Position numbers and translations under genes: made by a program. Positions 51,960 to 60,890 of a stretch of 64,000 bases of DNA are shown piece by piece. The notes under the pieces are model-generated. The model had not been told where the DNA came from and did not search any database. It saw only the letters and a program-made list of their open reading frames with translations. The stretch is from Streptomyces antnestii (GTDB lineage: Bacteria; Actinomycetota; Actinomycetes; Streptomycetales; Streptomycetaceae), in the NCBI RefSeq assembly GCF_004005495.1, contig NZ_RZYA01000004.1, forward strand, positions 248,001-312,000. The letters are read 5' to 3'. The first letter of the stretch is position 1. The number at the start of each line of letters is the position of its first letter.

Positions 51960-53444
51960 ATGCCCGTGACCTCCCCACAGACTCAGAACAGCGCGACCGG
52001 CACTGCCCCCGCCGCTGAACCGACCCTGCGCACCGGCACCCTCGGCACCTCCGACATCGCCTTCTTCGTCGTCTCCGCCGCCGCCCCGCTCACCGTCATG
52101 GCGGGCGTCGCCCCGTTCGCCATCGCGCTCGGCGGCATCGGCGCCCCCGTCGGCTACCTCCTCGCCGGCCTCACCCTCGCCGTCTTCGCCGTCGGCTTCA
52201 CCACGATGAGCCGCCACGTCCGCAGCGCCGGCGCCTTCTACGCGTACATCACGCGCGGCCTCGGCAGCTCCGTGGGCATCGGCGCCGCCCTGCTCGCCAT
52301 GGTCGGCTACAACGGCATGGAGATCGGCGTCTACGGCCTCCTCGGCACCGCCACGCAGGAGACCCTGCACGCCCTCTTCGGCATCGACATCCCCTGGCTG
52401 CCGGTGTCCCTCGCCGGGCTCGTGCTCATCTGGTACGGCGGCTTCCGGTCCATCGACTTCGGGGCCAAGCTCCTCGGCGTCCTGCTCTGCGCCGAGACCG
52501 GCATCCTCGTGCTGCTCGCGGGCGGTGTGCTCCTCAAGGGCGGCGGCCACGGCCTGTCCCTCGCGTCGTTCGCGCCGGGCAACGTGTTCGTCCCCGGCAC
52601 CGCCGTCGTCCTGGCCTTCGCCTTCGCCGCGTTCACCGGCTTCGAGTCGACCGTCATCTACCGCCGCGAGGCCCGCGACCCCGGCCGCACCGTGCCCCGC
52701 GCCACGTACATCGCGGTCGCGTTCCTCGGCCTGTTCTACGCGTTCATCGTGTGGACCGTCATCCAGGCCTTCGGCGACGCCCAGGTCGTCAAGGCGGCGG
52801 GCACGAACCCGGCGGAACTGTTCTTCTCCGCGATCACGACCTTCGTGGGCGGCTGGGCGGCCGACCTGATGCACATACTCATCGTGACCAGCGTCCTGGC
52901 CTCCCTCCTCGCCTTCCACAACGCGATCAACCGCTACGGCCTCGCGCTCGCCGAGGAGGGCGTCGCGCCGAAGTCCTTCGGCCGCGTCCACGCCAAGCAC
53001 CGCTCCCCGTACGTCGCGGGGCTCGCCCAGACCGCCGTCGGCGCCGTCGTCGTCACCGGCTTCTGGGCCGCGGGCGCGGACCCGTACGCGCAGCTGCTCC
53101 TGTGGGTGAACACGCCGGGCATGATCGGCCTGATGCTGCTCCAGCTGCTCGCCGCGATCGCCGTGCCGTTCTACTTCCGCCGCATCACCCACCAGGAAGG
53201 TGTGCTGCGCACGGTCGTCGCGCCGATCGCGGCGACGGTCCTGCTGAGCGTGGCGACCGTCCTCGTCTGCACCCACATCGACCTGTTCACCGGGGCGACC
53301 ACCGTGGTCAACATCGTCCTGATCGCCGTGGCGCCCGCCGTCTTCGTGCTCGGGCTCGGCCTCGCCTGGCGGCTGCGGCGCACCAAGCCGGACGTGTTCG
53401 AGCGGTTCGCCGCGGAACCGGACGCGGAGGCGGAGACCGTGTAG
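51960..53444 (+). CDS. APC-family amino-acid permease
   Basis: 494 residues, 12 membrane helices. SDIAFFVVSAAAPLTVMAG and GAFYAYITRGLGSSVGIG match the first helices of APC transporters of the cytosine/amino-acid type; FAAFTGFESTVIYRREARDPGRTVPRAT is the characteristic helix-6/7 region. ATG 51960 follows CCTCCCC but no ideal ribosome site. It is the first of a two-gene unit with the amidohydrolase 55 bases downstream: uptake of an amino compound and its hydrolysis, controlled by the divergent TetR. Confidence 0.9.
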   Translation: MPVTSPQTQNSATGTAPAAEPTLRTGTLGTSDIAFFVVSAAAPLTVMAGVAPFAIALGGIGAPVGYLLAGLTLAVFAVGFTTMSRHVRSAGAFYAYITRGLGSSVGIGAALLAMVGYNGMEIGVYGLLGTATQETLHALFGIDIPWLPVSLAGLVLIWYGGFRSIDFGAKLLGVLLCAETGILVLLAGGVLLKGGGHGLSLASFAPGNVFVPGTAVVLAFAFAAFTGFESTVIYRREARDPGRTVPRATYIAVAFLGLFYAFIVWTVIQAFGDAQVVKAAGTNPAELFFSAITTFVGGWAADLMHILIVTSVLASLLAFHNAINRYGLALAEEGVAPKSFGRVHAKHRSPYVAGLAQTAVGAVVVTGFWAAGADPYAQLLLWVNTPGMIGLMLLQLLAAIAVPFYFRRITHQEGVLRTVVAPIAATVLLSVATVLVCTHIDLFTGATTVVNIVLIAVAPAVFVLGLGLAWRLRRTKPDVFERFAAEPDAEAETV

Positions 53445-53499
53445 CCAGCACCGCCCGCCCCTACGGAACACAGCCTCACCCCGAACGGAGTTCACCCCC

Positions 53500-55077
53500 A
53501 TGCCCGCAGCCGACCTCCTCCTCACCGGCGCCCGCGTCCGTACCCTCGATCCCGCCCTGCCGGAGGCGAGCGCCGTGGCCGTCCGGGACGGCCTGATCGC
53601 CGCCGTCGGCGACACCGAGGAGCTCGTGGCGCACTGGAGCGGCCCCGGCACCGAGCGGGTCGACCTGACCGGCGCGACCCTCGTGCCCGGTCTGGTCGAC
53701 TCGCACAGCCACCCCGTGTGGGGCCTGGAGATGGCGACCGGCGCGGATCTGTCCGGCGTACGGAACCTGGACGAGCTGCGGGCGGCCCTGCGCACGGCGC
53801 CCCGCGTCGACGGCTGGGTCGTCGCCTGGGGCCTCGACCACAACGCGTTCGGCGGCCGCACGGTCGACCGTGCCCTGATCGAGGACGTGCTCGACGGCGC
53901 GCCCGCCTTCGTCCGCCTCTACGACGGGCACTCGGCGCTCGCCAGCGGCAGCGCGCTCGCGGCCGCCGGGATCACGGGACCGCGCGAGTTCGCCCAGCGC
54001 GCGGAGATCGTGTGCGACGCGGACGGGCGCCCGACCGGGTACCTCGTCGAGCACGCGGCGATGGACCTGCTGGTCGCCGTCATGCCGCGGCCCTCGTTCG
54101 CCGAGCGCCGCGCCGGGCTCCTCGCGCTGCTGTCCGACATGGCCGCCACGGGCCTGACCGGCGCCCACGTCATGGACCTCGGCCACGCCGACGTGCCGCA
54201 GCTCCTCGCCTCGGTCGAGGAGGAGGCCGTCCTTCCGCTGCGCCTGCGGATCGCGCCCTGGTGCATGCCGGGCGTCGACAAGGCCGGCCTGGACGAGCTG
54301 ATCGCCCTCCAGAGCGAGGCCGGGAAGCACTGGCGGGTCGGCGGGGTGAAGTTCTTCATGGACGGCACCGTCGAGGGCGGCACCGCGTGGCTGGAGCACG
54401 CGGACTGCCACGGCCAGGGCACCGACGCGTTCTGGCCGGACCCGCAGGCGTACTCGGACGCGGTGCGCTACCTGCACGAGGCCGGCGTCGGCACCGCCAC
54501 CCACGCGATCGGCGACGCGGCCGTGCGGCACGTCCTGGACACCGTCGAGGCCCTGGGCGCGAGCGGCCGGGGCAGGCACCGGATCGAGCACATCGAGACG
54601 GTGCCCGACGACACGATCCCGCGGTTCGCCGCGCTGGGCGTCGCCGCCTCGATGCAGCCGCCGCACACCGCGTACACCCGTGGCGACCACGCCGACGAGT
54701 GGTCGAAGCGGCTCGGCTCGGACCGGGCCTCGCGCGCCTGGCGCATCCGTGACCTGCGCGACGCGGGCGCCGTCCTCGCGCTCGGCTCCGACTGGCCGAT
54801 CGCGCACTACGACGTGCGCCGCGTCCTGTCCATGGCCCGGGTGCCGGAGGGTGCCGCGAGCCACGGGCAGGGGCTCACGGGGCTCATGGCGCTGGAGGGC
54901 TGCACCTCACACGCGGCGCTGGCCGCCGGCGAGGACGCGGGGCGCATCGCCCCCGGTCTGCGGGCCGACCTCACCGCGTTCGGCCTCGACCCGGTCGAGG
55001 CGCCCGCCGACGAGGTGGCCGAGGCGCCGGTCCGCCTGACCACCGTCGGCGGTCACATCACGCACCGGGGGGCCTGA
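53500..55077 (+). CDS. Amidohydrolase family protein (YtcJ-like)
   Basis: 525 residues, TIM-barrel metal-dependent hydrolase. The N-terminal beta-sandwich is followed by the HxH metal motif DSHSHP (about residue 67) and later metal ligands at HAIGD and HIETVPD, and a C-terminal Asp in ALGSDWPI. Many homologues cleave amide or ester bonds in side-chains or N-substituted amino acids. It lies 55 bases after the permease and its stop overlaps the convergent PAP2 gene by 20 bases. Substrate unknown. Confidence 0.88.
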   Translation: MPAADLLLTGARVRTLDPALPEASAVAVRDGLIAAVGDTEELVAHWSGPGTERVDLTGATLVPGLVDSHSHPVWGLEMATGADLSGVRNLDELRAALRTAPRVDGWVVAWGLDHNAFGGRTVDRALIEDVLDGAPAFVRLYDGHSALASGSALAAAGITGPREFAQRAEIVCDADGRPTGYLVEHAAMDLLVAVMPRPSFAERRAGLLALLSDMAATGLTGAHVMDLGHADVPQLLASVEEEAVLPLRLRIAPWCMPGVDKAGLDELIALQSEAGKHWRVGGVKFFMDGTVEGGTAWLEHADCHGQGTDAFWPDPQAYSDAVRYLHEAGVGTATHAIGDAAVRHVLDTVEALGASGRGRHRIEHIETVPDDTIPRFAALGVAASMQPPHTAYTRGDHADEWSKRLGSDRASRAWRIRDLRDAGAVLALGSDWPIAHYDVRRVLSMARVPEGAASHGQGLTGLMALEGCTSHAALAAGEDAGRIAPGLRADLTAFGLDPVEAPADEVAEAPVRLTTVGGHITHRGA

Positions 55078-55966
55078 CCCCCGACGGGACCGGCTCGGGC
55101 TCCGCGACCGGGCCGGTCCGCCCCTTGCGGGGGGCCTTGCCTTCCACGAGGCGCGGCAGCGAGTAGGGCAGCGCCCCGTACCAGAGCCGCGCCACCGTGA
55201 AGCCGAACGCGAGGCAGAGCATGCCGCCCACCGCGTCCAGCCAGAAGTGGTTCGCCGTGGAGACGATGACGACCAGGGTCAGTGTCGGGTACATGATTCC
55301 GAGGACCCGCACCCACGGCACCCGGGCGAGCGCGAAGATCGTGAGGCCGCACCACAGCGACCAGCCGATGTGCATGGACGGCATCGCCGCGTACTGGTTC
55401 GACATGTGCTTCAGGTCGCCGGAGGCCATCGAGCCCCATGTCTCGTGGACCTTGACGGTGTCGACGAACGCCGGGCCGTGCATCAGGCGGGGCGGGGCCA
55501 GTGGGTACAGGTAGTAGCCGACCAGGGCCACCGCCGTCGTCGCGAAGAGCGCGAGCCGGGCCGCCGCGTAACGGCCGGGATGGTGGCGGAACAGCCACAC
55601 CAGCACACTCAGCGTGACGATGAAGTGCAGTGTCGCGTAGTAGTAGTTCATGCCGACGATGAGCCATGTCACCGAGTTCACGGCGTGGTTGACGCTCTCC
55701 TCGACCGCGATGGAGAGATGGTTCTCCATCCGCCAGATCCAGTCGGCGTTGCTCAGTGCCTTCGTCCGCTGCTCCGGAACGGCGTTGCGGACGAGGGAGT
55801 ACGTCCAGTAACTCACCGCGATCAGCAGGATCTCGAACCAGAGCCTGGGGCGTCGCGGTGCGCGCATACGGCCGAGGAGTCCCCGCCCAGCGCGGTGGTC
55901 GTCCGCCGTGGGCGATGTGGTGGGCCCCTGCCGGCCTTCCAGTGTCGTCACGGTCGATTCACCCAT
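55058..55966 (-). CDS. PAP2-superfamily phosphatase/IPC-synthase-like (AUR1 type) membrane protein
   Basis: 302 residues from ATG 55964-55966 (no clear ribosome site; a GTG further in at TVTTLEG is possible). Six or so membrane helices. Catalytic motifs are PSMHIGW and STANHFWLDAVGG, the arrangement of AUR1-like inositol-phosphorylceramide synthases rather than typical PAP2 (PSGH). It may transfer or remove a phospho-group of a lipid such as phosphatidylinositol. Unusual in being without a conserved neighbour. Confidence 0.85.
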   Translation of the reverse strand: MGESTVTTLEGRQGPTTSPTADDHRAGRGLLGRMRAPRRPRLWFEILLIAVSYWTYSLVRNAVPEQRTKALSNADWIWRMENHLSIAVEESVNHAVNSVTWLIVGMNYYYATLHFIVTLSVLVWLFRHHPGRYAAARLALFATTAVALVGYYLYPLAPPRLMHGPAFVDTVKVHETWGSMASGDLKHMSNQYAAMPSMHIGWSLWCGLTIFALARVPWVRVLGIMYPTLTLVVIVSTANHFWLDAVGGMLCLAFGFTVARLWYGALPYSLPRLVEGKAPRKGRTGPVAEPEPVPSGVRPPGA

Positions 55967-56059
55967 AGAGACAGAGTCTGCCAGATACCACACCCACGTC
56001 CGATCATCCCTCGGGCGGGTCCTGTACGCACACTCTCCACCCTGTGGACGACCGTTTCC

Positions 56060-57184
56060 CTAGGGGCGCGGCCCCGGAGCCGAAGCGGTTGAACCGCGGA
56101 CCACCAGCTCGGGCATGAAGACGAATTCGCTGTGCGGGGCGGGCGTTCCGCCGATCTCCTCCAGGAGTGTGCGGACGGCGGCCTGGCCCATCGCCGGGAC
56201 CGGCTTGCGCACCGTGGTCAGCGGCGGGTCCGTGAAGGCGATCAGCGGGGAGTCGTCGAAGCCGACCACCGAGACGTCGGACGGGACGGCGAGGCCCCGC
56301 TGCCGAGCCGCCCGGATGGCGCCGAGCGCCATCATGTCGCTGGCGCACACGACGGCCGTGCAGTCCCGGTCGATGAGCGCCGTGGCCGCGGCCTGACCGC
56401 CCTCCAGCGTGTAGAGCGAGTGCTGGACCAGATCACGCTCGATCTCCTCGGAGGATAGGGGGAGCAGGTCCTGCATCGTGCGTACGAAACCCTCGATCTT
56501 CCGCTGGACCGGCACGAACCGCTTCGGGCCGAGCGCGAGCCCGATCCGGGTGTGGCCCAGCGAGACGAGGTGGGTGACGGCGAGCTGCATCGCGGCCCGG
56601 TCGTCCGGAGAGATGAAAGGTGCCTGCACCTTCGGCGAGAAGCCGTCGACCAGGACGAACGGCACGCCCTGTGCGCGCAGCTGCTCGTAGCGCTGCATGT
56701 CCGCCGAGGTGTCGGCGTGCAGTCCGGAGACGAAGATGATGCCGGCGACGCCCCGGTCGACGAGCATCTCCGTGAGCTCGTCCTCGGTGGAGCCGCCGGG
56801 GGTCTGGGTGGCGAGGACCGGCGTGTAGCCCTGGCGGGTCAGGGCCTGGCCGATGACCTGCGCGAGCGCGGGGAATATGGGGTTCTCCAGCTCCGGCGTG
56901 ATCAGGCCGACCAGTCCGGCGCTGCGCTGCCGCAGCCGTACGGGCCGTTCGTAGCCGAGGACGTCGAGCGCGGCAAGCACGGACTGGCGGGTGCCTGCGG
57001 CCACGCCGGGCTTGCCGTTGAGCACCCGGCTGACCGTCGCCTCGCTGACCCCCGCCTGCGCTGCGATGTCGGCCAGTCGCGCGGTCACGGGATGGGACTG
57101 TACCGCCCGTGCGTCGGACTGCCCACCTCCAACCGGACGCCGCGTGCGGGCAGTTGAACGGCCCGCTGCGGACTGCTGCGTCAT
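56060..57184 (-). CDS. malR: LacI-family repressor of maltose genes
   Basis: 374 residues from ATG 57182-57184 (MTQQSAAGR), after GAGGGAG. The N-terminal 40 residues are Arg/Ser-rich; HTH RLADIAAQAGVSEATVSRVLNG, then the effector domain. Divergent from malE with a 312-base gap that contains three GCAAG/CTTGC inverted repeats. In Streptomyces MalR represses malEFG in the absence of maltose. Two operators overlap its own 5' region, suggesting autoregulation. Confidence 0.92.
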   Translation of the reverse strand: MTQQSAAGRSTARTRRPVGGGQSDARAVQSHPVTARLADIAAQAGVSEATVSRVLNGKPGVAAGTRQSVLAALDVLGYERPVRLRQRSAGLVGLITPELENPIFPALAQVIGQALTRQGYTPVLATQTPGGSTEDELTEMLVDRGVAGIIFVSGLHADTSADMQRYEQLRAQGVPFVLVDGFSPKVQAPFISPDDRAAMQLAVTHLVSLGHTRIGLALGPKRFVPVQRKIEGFVRTMQDLLPLSSEEIERDLVQHSLYTLEGGQAAATALIDRDCTAVVCASDMMALGAIRAARQRGLAVPSDVSVVGFDDSPLIAFTDPPLTTVRKPVPAMGQAAVRTLLEEIGGTPAPHSEFVFMPELVVRGSTASAPGPRP

Positions 57185-57262
57185 GGCGCTCCCTCGTGTG
57201 ACGGACCTGTGGCTCACGCGCGGCCCATGGGGTTTCGATGATCCCCTCGCGGGCCCGTTGTA

Positions 57263-57289
57263 GCAAGAGCTTGCAGATTCTTGCACAAG
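57263..57289. promoter_or_regulatory. MalR-type operators near malR
   Basis: GCAAG-AG-CTTGC (57263-57274) is a 12-base palindrome; CTTG-CA-CAAG (57280-57289) follows at once. They lie 78-105 bases upstream of the malR start codon, where they could control malR. Confidence 0.55.
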
Positions 57290-57391
57290 GCGGTCTCTGG
57301 CTGGTCGGAGCGGTCAACTGCCGGATGTACGGCGGGTGGCGGGGGAGGGTGGCGGGGAGGGTGGGTCACGGGCCGGTAACTCCTGGAGGCG

Positions 57392-57412
57392 CTTGCAATT
57401 TTTTTCTGCAAG
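57392..57412. promoter_or_regulatory. MalR-type operator upstream of malE
   Basis: CTTGCA (57392-57397) and TGCAAG (57407-57412) flank a nine-base T-rich spacer. They lie 85-105 bases before the malE ATG and share the CTTGC core with the malR sites. The remaining gap 57185-57496 shows no gene. Confidence 0.6.
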
Positions 57413-57496
57413 GTCTTTCGCGCTGCTTTCAACGCTGTTACGTTCACGTCGCCCGGCGGCCTCCCCGCTCCCGGCTTTCACCCTCTAGGAGATCTC

Positions 57497-58771
57497 ATGC
57501 GGCGTGGCACAGCGGCCACCGCGCTGGTGGCGTCCCTCGCCCTCGCGGCGACGGCCTGCGGCGGAAGCGACAGCGGCGGCGACAAGGCGTCGGGCCCCGT
57601 CACCATCACGTGGTGGGACACGTCCAACGCCACGAACGAGGCGCCGACCTACCAGGCCCTGGTCAAGCGGTTCGAGAAGGCGAACCCGGACATCAAGGTC
57701 AAGTACGTCAACGTCCCCTTCGACCAGGCGCAGAACAAGTTCGACACCGCCGCCGGCTCCAAGGGCGCCCCCGACGTGCTGCGCGCCGAGGTGGGCTGGA
57801 CACCGGCCTTCGCCAAGAAGAGCTACCTGCTCCCGCTCGACGGCACCGACGCCCTCGCCGACAAGGACAAGTTCCAGCCGAGCCTGATCAAGCAGGCCCA
57901 GTTCGACGGCAAGACCTACGGGGCGCCGCTGGTCACCGACACGCTGGCCCTCGTATACAACAAGGACCTCTTCAAGAAGGCGGGCATCGGCCAGCCGCCC
58001 GCCACCTGGTCCGACCTCAAGGCCGACGCCGCCAAGATCAAGTCGAAGACGGGCGTCGACGGCTACTGGGGCTCCGCGCAGGGCTACTACGCCCAGCCGT
58101 TCCTGTACGGCGAGGGCACCGACACCGTCGACGCCGGCGCCAAGAAGATCACCATCGGCTCGCCCGAGGCCAAGAAGGGCCTCACCGCCTGGCAGGGCCT
58201 CTTCGACGGCAAGGGCCTCCACAAGGCCGACGGCACCGCCGACGCGTACGCCCACATCCAGGACGCGTTCGTGAACGGCAAGGTCGCCGCGATCATCCAG
58301 GGCCCCTGGGAGATCACCAACTTCTACAAGGGCTCCGCCTTCAAGGACAAGGCGAACCTGGGCATCGCCACCGTCCCGGCCGGCTCCACCGGCAAGCCGG
58401 GCGCCCCCACCGGCGGCCACAACCTCTCCGTCTACGCCGGCTCCGACAAGGCCCACCAGGACGCCTCGCTCACCTTCGTGAAGTGGATGACCTCCGCGAG
58501 CACGCAGGAGCAGATCGCCCTCAAGAACTCGACGCTGCCGACCCGCGCCGACGCGTACACCACGCAGGTCACCGCCGACCCGGGCATCGCCGGCTACCAG
58601 AAGGTGCTCGCCGCCGCCCGGCCGCGCCCCGAACTGCCCGAGTACAGCTCCCTGTGGGCCCCGCTCGACACCGAGCTGCCCAAGGTCGCCGGCGGCAAGG
58701 AGTCCCTGGACCAGGGCATCGGCAACGCGCAGACCGCGTTCGCGAAGCTCGTCCCCGACTTCAGCAAGTGA
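57497..58771 (+). CDS. malE: Maltose/maltodextrin-binding lipoprotein
   Basis: 424 residues. Signal peptide with lipobox ATACG (Cys21). The extracellular solute-binding fold starts at VTITWWDTSNATNEAPTYQALV and continues with the usual KGAPDVLRAEVGW, QGPWEITNFYK and THAST segments. It delivers maltose and maltodextrins to MalFG; the ATPase is probably the shared MsiK, which is not encoded here. The 3' end is in a 20-base tandem duplication and a long hairpin stands before malF. Confidence 0.95.
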   Translation: MRRGTAATALVASLALAATACGGSDSGGDKASGPVTITWWDTSNATNEAPTYQALVKRFEKANPDIKVKYVNVPFDQAQNKFDTAAGSKGAPDVLRAEVGWTPAFAKKSYLLPLDGTDALADKDKFQPSLIKQAQFDGKTYGAPLVTDTLALVYNKDLFKKAGIGQPPATWSDLKADAAKIKSKTGVDGYWGSAQGYYAQPFLYGEGTDTVDAGAKKITIGSPEAKKGLTAWQGLFDGKGLHKADGTADAYAHIQDAFVNGKVAAIIQGPWEITNFYKGSAFKDKANLGIATVPAGSTGKPGAPTGGHNLSVYAGSDKAHQDASLTFVKWMTSASTQEQIALKNSTLPTRADAYTTQVTADPGIAGYQKVLAAARPRPELPEYSSLWAPLDTELPKVAGGKESLDQGIGNAQTAFAKLVPDFSK

Positions 58772-58792
58772 CCCCCGACCTCGGCAAGTGAC
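58753..58792 (+). repeat. 20-bp tandem duplication over the malE stop codon
   Basis: Units 58753-58772 and 58773-58792 agree in 18 of 20 positions; each contains the AAG-TGA of the last codon and stop. A second reading-frame-like copy thus follows the real stop. Confidence 0.75.
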
Positions 58793-58810
58793 CCCCGCCT
58801 GACGGCCTCC

Positions 58811-58849
58811 CGCCGGTTCCGCCCCGCGAGGGGGCGGGCGGAACCGGCG
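58811..58849 (+). terminator. Hairpin in the malE-malF intergenic gap
   Basis: CGCCGGTTCCGCC (58811-58823) pairs with GGCGGAACCGGCG (58837-58849) over 13 bases around a 13-base loop. Such structures let the binding protein be made in excess over the permeases, by partial termination or RNA protection. Confidence 0.75.
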
Positions 58850-58898
58850 TCGCCGAGCCGCACGCACCGATCAGCCACTCCCCAGAAGGTGCCAAGCC

Positions 58899-59897
58899 AT
58901 GACAGTCGCCGTCGACAGCACGGCCGCCAGGACGCGCGGCGGGCGCGCACCGCGCCCCGGCCCGTTCGGGCGCCTGAGGCGCTCGTACCAGAAGCACTGG
59001 TACGCGTACGCGATGATCGCGCCGGTCGTCGTCGTGCTCGGGGTACTCGTGCTCTACCCCCTGGTGCGGGGCTTCTACCTGACGCTCACCGACGCCGACA
59101 GCCTCAACTCGGCCCGCACCATCGGCGTCAACCACATCGACGCCACCTACCGGTTCATCGGCCTCGGCAACTACGCGGACATCCTGTGGGGACCGACCGC
59201 CTACGACCGCTTCTGGTCGCACTTCGTCTGGACGATCGTGTGGACGGCGCTCTGCGTGGCCCTGCACTACGTCATCGGACTCGGCCTCGCGATGCTGCTC
59301 AACCAGAAGCTGCGCGGGCGCACCTTCTACCGGCTGCTGCTCATCCTGCCGTGGGCCGTACCGACGTTCGTCACCGTGTTCTCGTGGCGGATCATGCTCT
59401 CCGACTCCGGGGTCATCAACTCCGTGCTCGGCTCGCTCCATCTGCCGCAGCCGCAGTGGCTGGAGGACCCGCTCTTCCAGCGCACCGCCGCCGTCCTCGT
59501 CAACACCTGGTGCGGCGTGCCGTTCATGATGGTGTCGCTGCTCGGCGGCCTCCAGTCGATCGACCCGGTGCTGTACGAGGCCGCCGAGATGGACGGCGCG
59601 AACCCGTGGCAGCGCTTCTGGAACGTGACCCTGCCGGGCCTCAGGCCGGTCAGCTCGACCGTCGTCCTGCTCGGCGTCATCTGGACGTTCAACCAGTTCA
59701 ACGTCATCTTCCTGCTGTTCGGCAACACCGCCCCCGACGCCCAGATCCTCGTCACGTGGGCCTACTACCTGGGCTTCGGCCAGCAGCCGCGCGACTACGC
59801 CCAGTCCGCCGCCTACGGCGTGCTGCTCCTGTCGATGCTGGCCGTCTTCACGTCCTTCTACTACCGCTGGCTGAACCGCAATGAGCAGCTCGCCTGA
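58899..59897 (+). CDS. malF: Maltose ABC transporter permease MalF
   Basis: 332 residues with six to seven membrane helices. The EAA loop is LYEAAEMDGANPWQRFWNVTLPGLRPV, the site of contact with the ATPase. ATG 58899 follows GAAGGTG. Its stop precedes the malG start by 19 bases. It forms the channel with MalG. Confidence 0.93.
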   Translation: MTVAVDSTAARTRGGRAPRPGPFGRLRRSYQKHWYAYAMIAPVVVVLGVLVLYPLVRGFYLTLTDADSLNSARTIGVNHIDATYRFIGLGNYADILWGPTAYDRFWSHFVWTIVWTALCVALHYVIGLGLAMLLNQKLRGRTFYRLLLILPWAVPTFVTVFSWRIMLSDSGVINSVLGSLHLPQPQWLEDPLFQRTAAVLVNTWCGVPFMMVSLLGGLQSIDPVLYEAAEMDGANPWQRFWNVTLPGLRPVSSTVVLLGVIWTFNQFNVIFLLFGNTAPDAQILVTWAYYLGFGQQPRDYAQSAAYGVLLLSMLAVFTSFYYRWLNRNEQLA

Positions 59898-59916
59898 CGC
59901 CGCAGGAGCCGCCCCC

Positions 59917-60831
59917 ATGAGCACCACGACCACCGTCGACGCCCCGGCCCCGCGCACGGACACGACCACCGAGGCCGTCCGCCCGCGACGGGTGCGCCGG
60001 CGCGGCGAGCGCAGCCGCCTCGCGACGTTCGCCACGCACGGCGTGCTGAGCCTCGCCGGCCTGATCGCCCTCTTCCCGATCGCCTGGCTGATCTACCTCT
60101 CGCTCGGCCCGGACAAGGACGACTACCTCCACCCCGGCCGCATCCTCGGCAAGGCGGCCTTCTCGAACTACTCGTTCGTCCTGGAGCACACCAACTTCTT
60201 CAAGTGGCTCCAGTCCACCCTGATCGTCTCCCTCGGCACCACGGTCGTCGGCGTCCTGTTCGCCGCCACCACCGGCTACGCCGTCTCGCGCATGCGCTTC
60301 CCCGGCCACCGCAAGCTGATGTGGATCCTGCTGCTCACGCAGGCGTTCCCGATCGCCGTCTTGATCGTGCCGATGTACGAGATCCTCGGCGACCTCGGCC
60401 TCATCGACACGTACGGCGGCCTCATCCTCGTGTACTGCTCGACGGCGGTGCCGTACTGCGCGTGGCTCCTCAAGGGCTACTTCGACACCATCCCCCACGA
60501 GATCGACGAGGCCGGCCGCATCGACGGCCTCTCGCCCTTCGGCACCTTCGCCCGGCTGATCGTCCCGCTGGCGAGGCCCGGCCTCGCGGTGGCCGCGTTC
60601 TACAGCTTCATCACCGCGTTCGGCGAAGTCGCCTTCGCCTCCACGTTCATGCTCGACGACGAGAAGTACACGTTCGCCGTGGGCCTGCGCAGCTTCGTCA
60701 GCGAACACGACGCGCAGTGGAACTACATGGCGGCGACCGCGGTGTTGATCGCCATTCCCGTGTCCGCGTTCTTCTACCTTGTCCAGAGGAACCTGGTCAC
60801 CGGCCTCACGGCGGGCGGCACCAAGGGCTGA
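59917..60831 (+). CDS. malG: Maltose ABC transporter permease MalG
   Basis: 304 residues from ATG 59917, chosen because GGAG (59904-59907) lies at the right distance; an in-frame ATG at 59881 would overlap malF. Six helices; EAA loop DEAGRIDGLSPFGTFARLIVPLARPGLAV. Long basic N-terminus (RPRRVRRRGERSR). Last of the three mal import genes before the GH13 gene. Confidence 0.93.
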   Translation: MSTTTTVDAPAPRTDTTTEAVRPRRVRRRGERSRLATFATHGVLSLAGLIALFPIAWLIYLSLGPDKDDYLHPGRILGKAAFSNYSFVLEHTNFFKWLQSTLIVSLGTTVVGVLFAATTGYAVSRMRFPGHRKLMWILLLTQAFPIAVLIVPMYEILGDLGLIDTYGGLILVYCSTAVPYCAWLLKGYFDTIPHEIDEAGRIDGLSPFGTFARLIVPLARPGLAVAAFYSFITAFGEVAFASTFMLDDEKYTFAVGLRSFVSEHDAQWNYMAATAVLIAIPVSAFFYLVQRNLVTGLTAGGTKG

Positions 60832-60890
60832 GACCCGCCGCACTCTCCGCCGCCCGCACGCACGCAAACCCCTGACGCAGCAAGGACACC

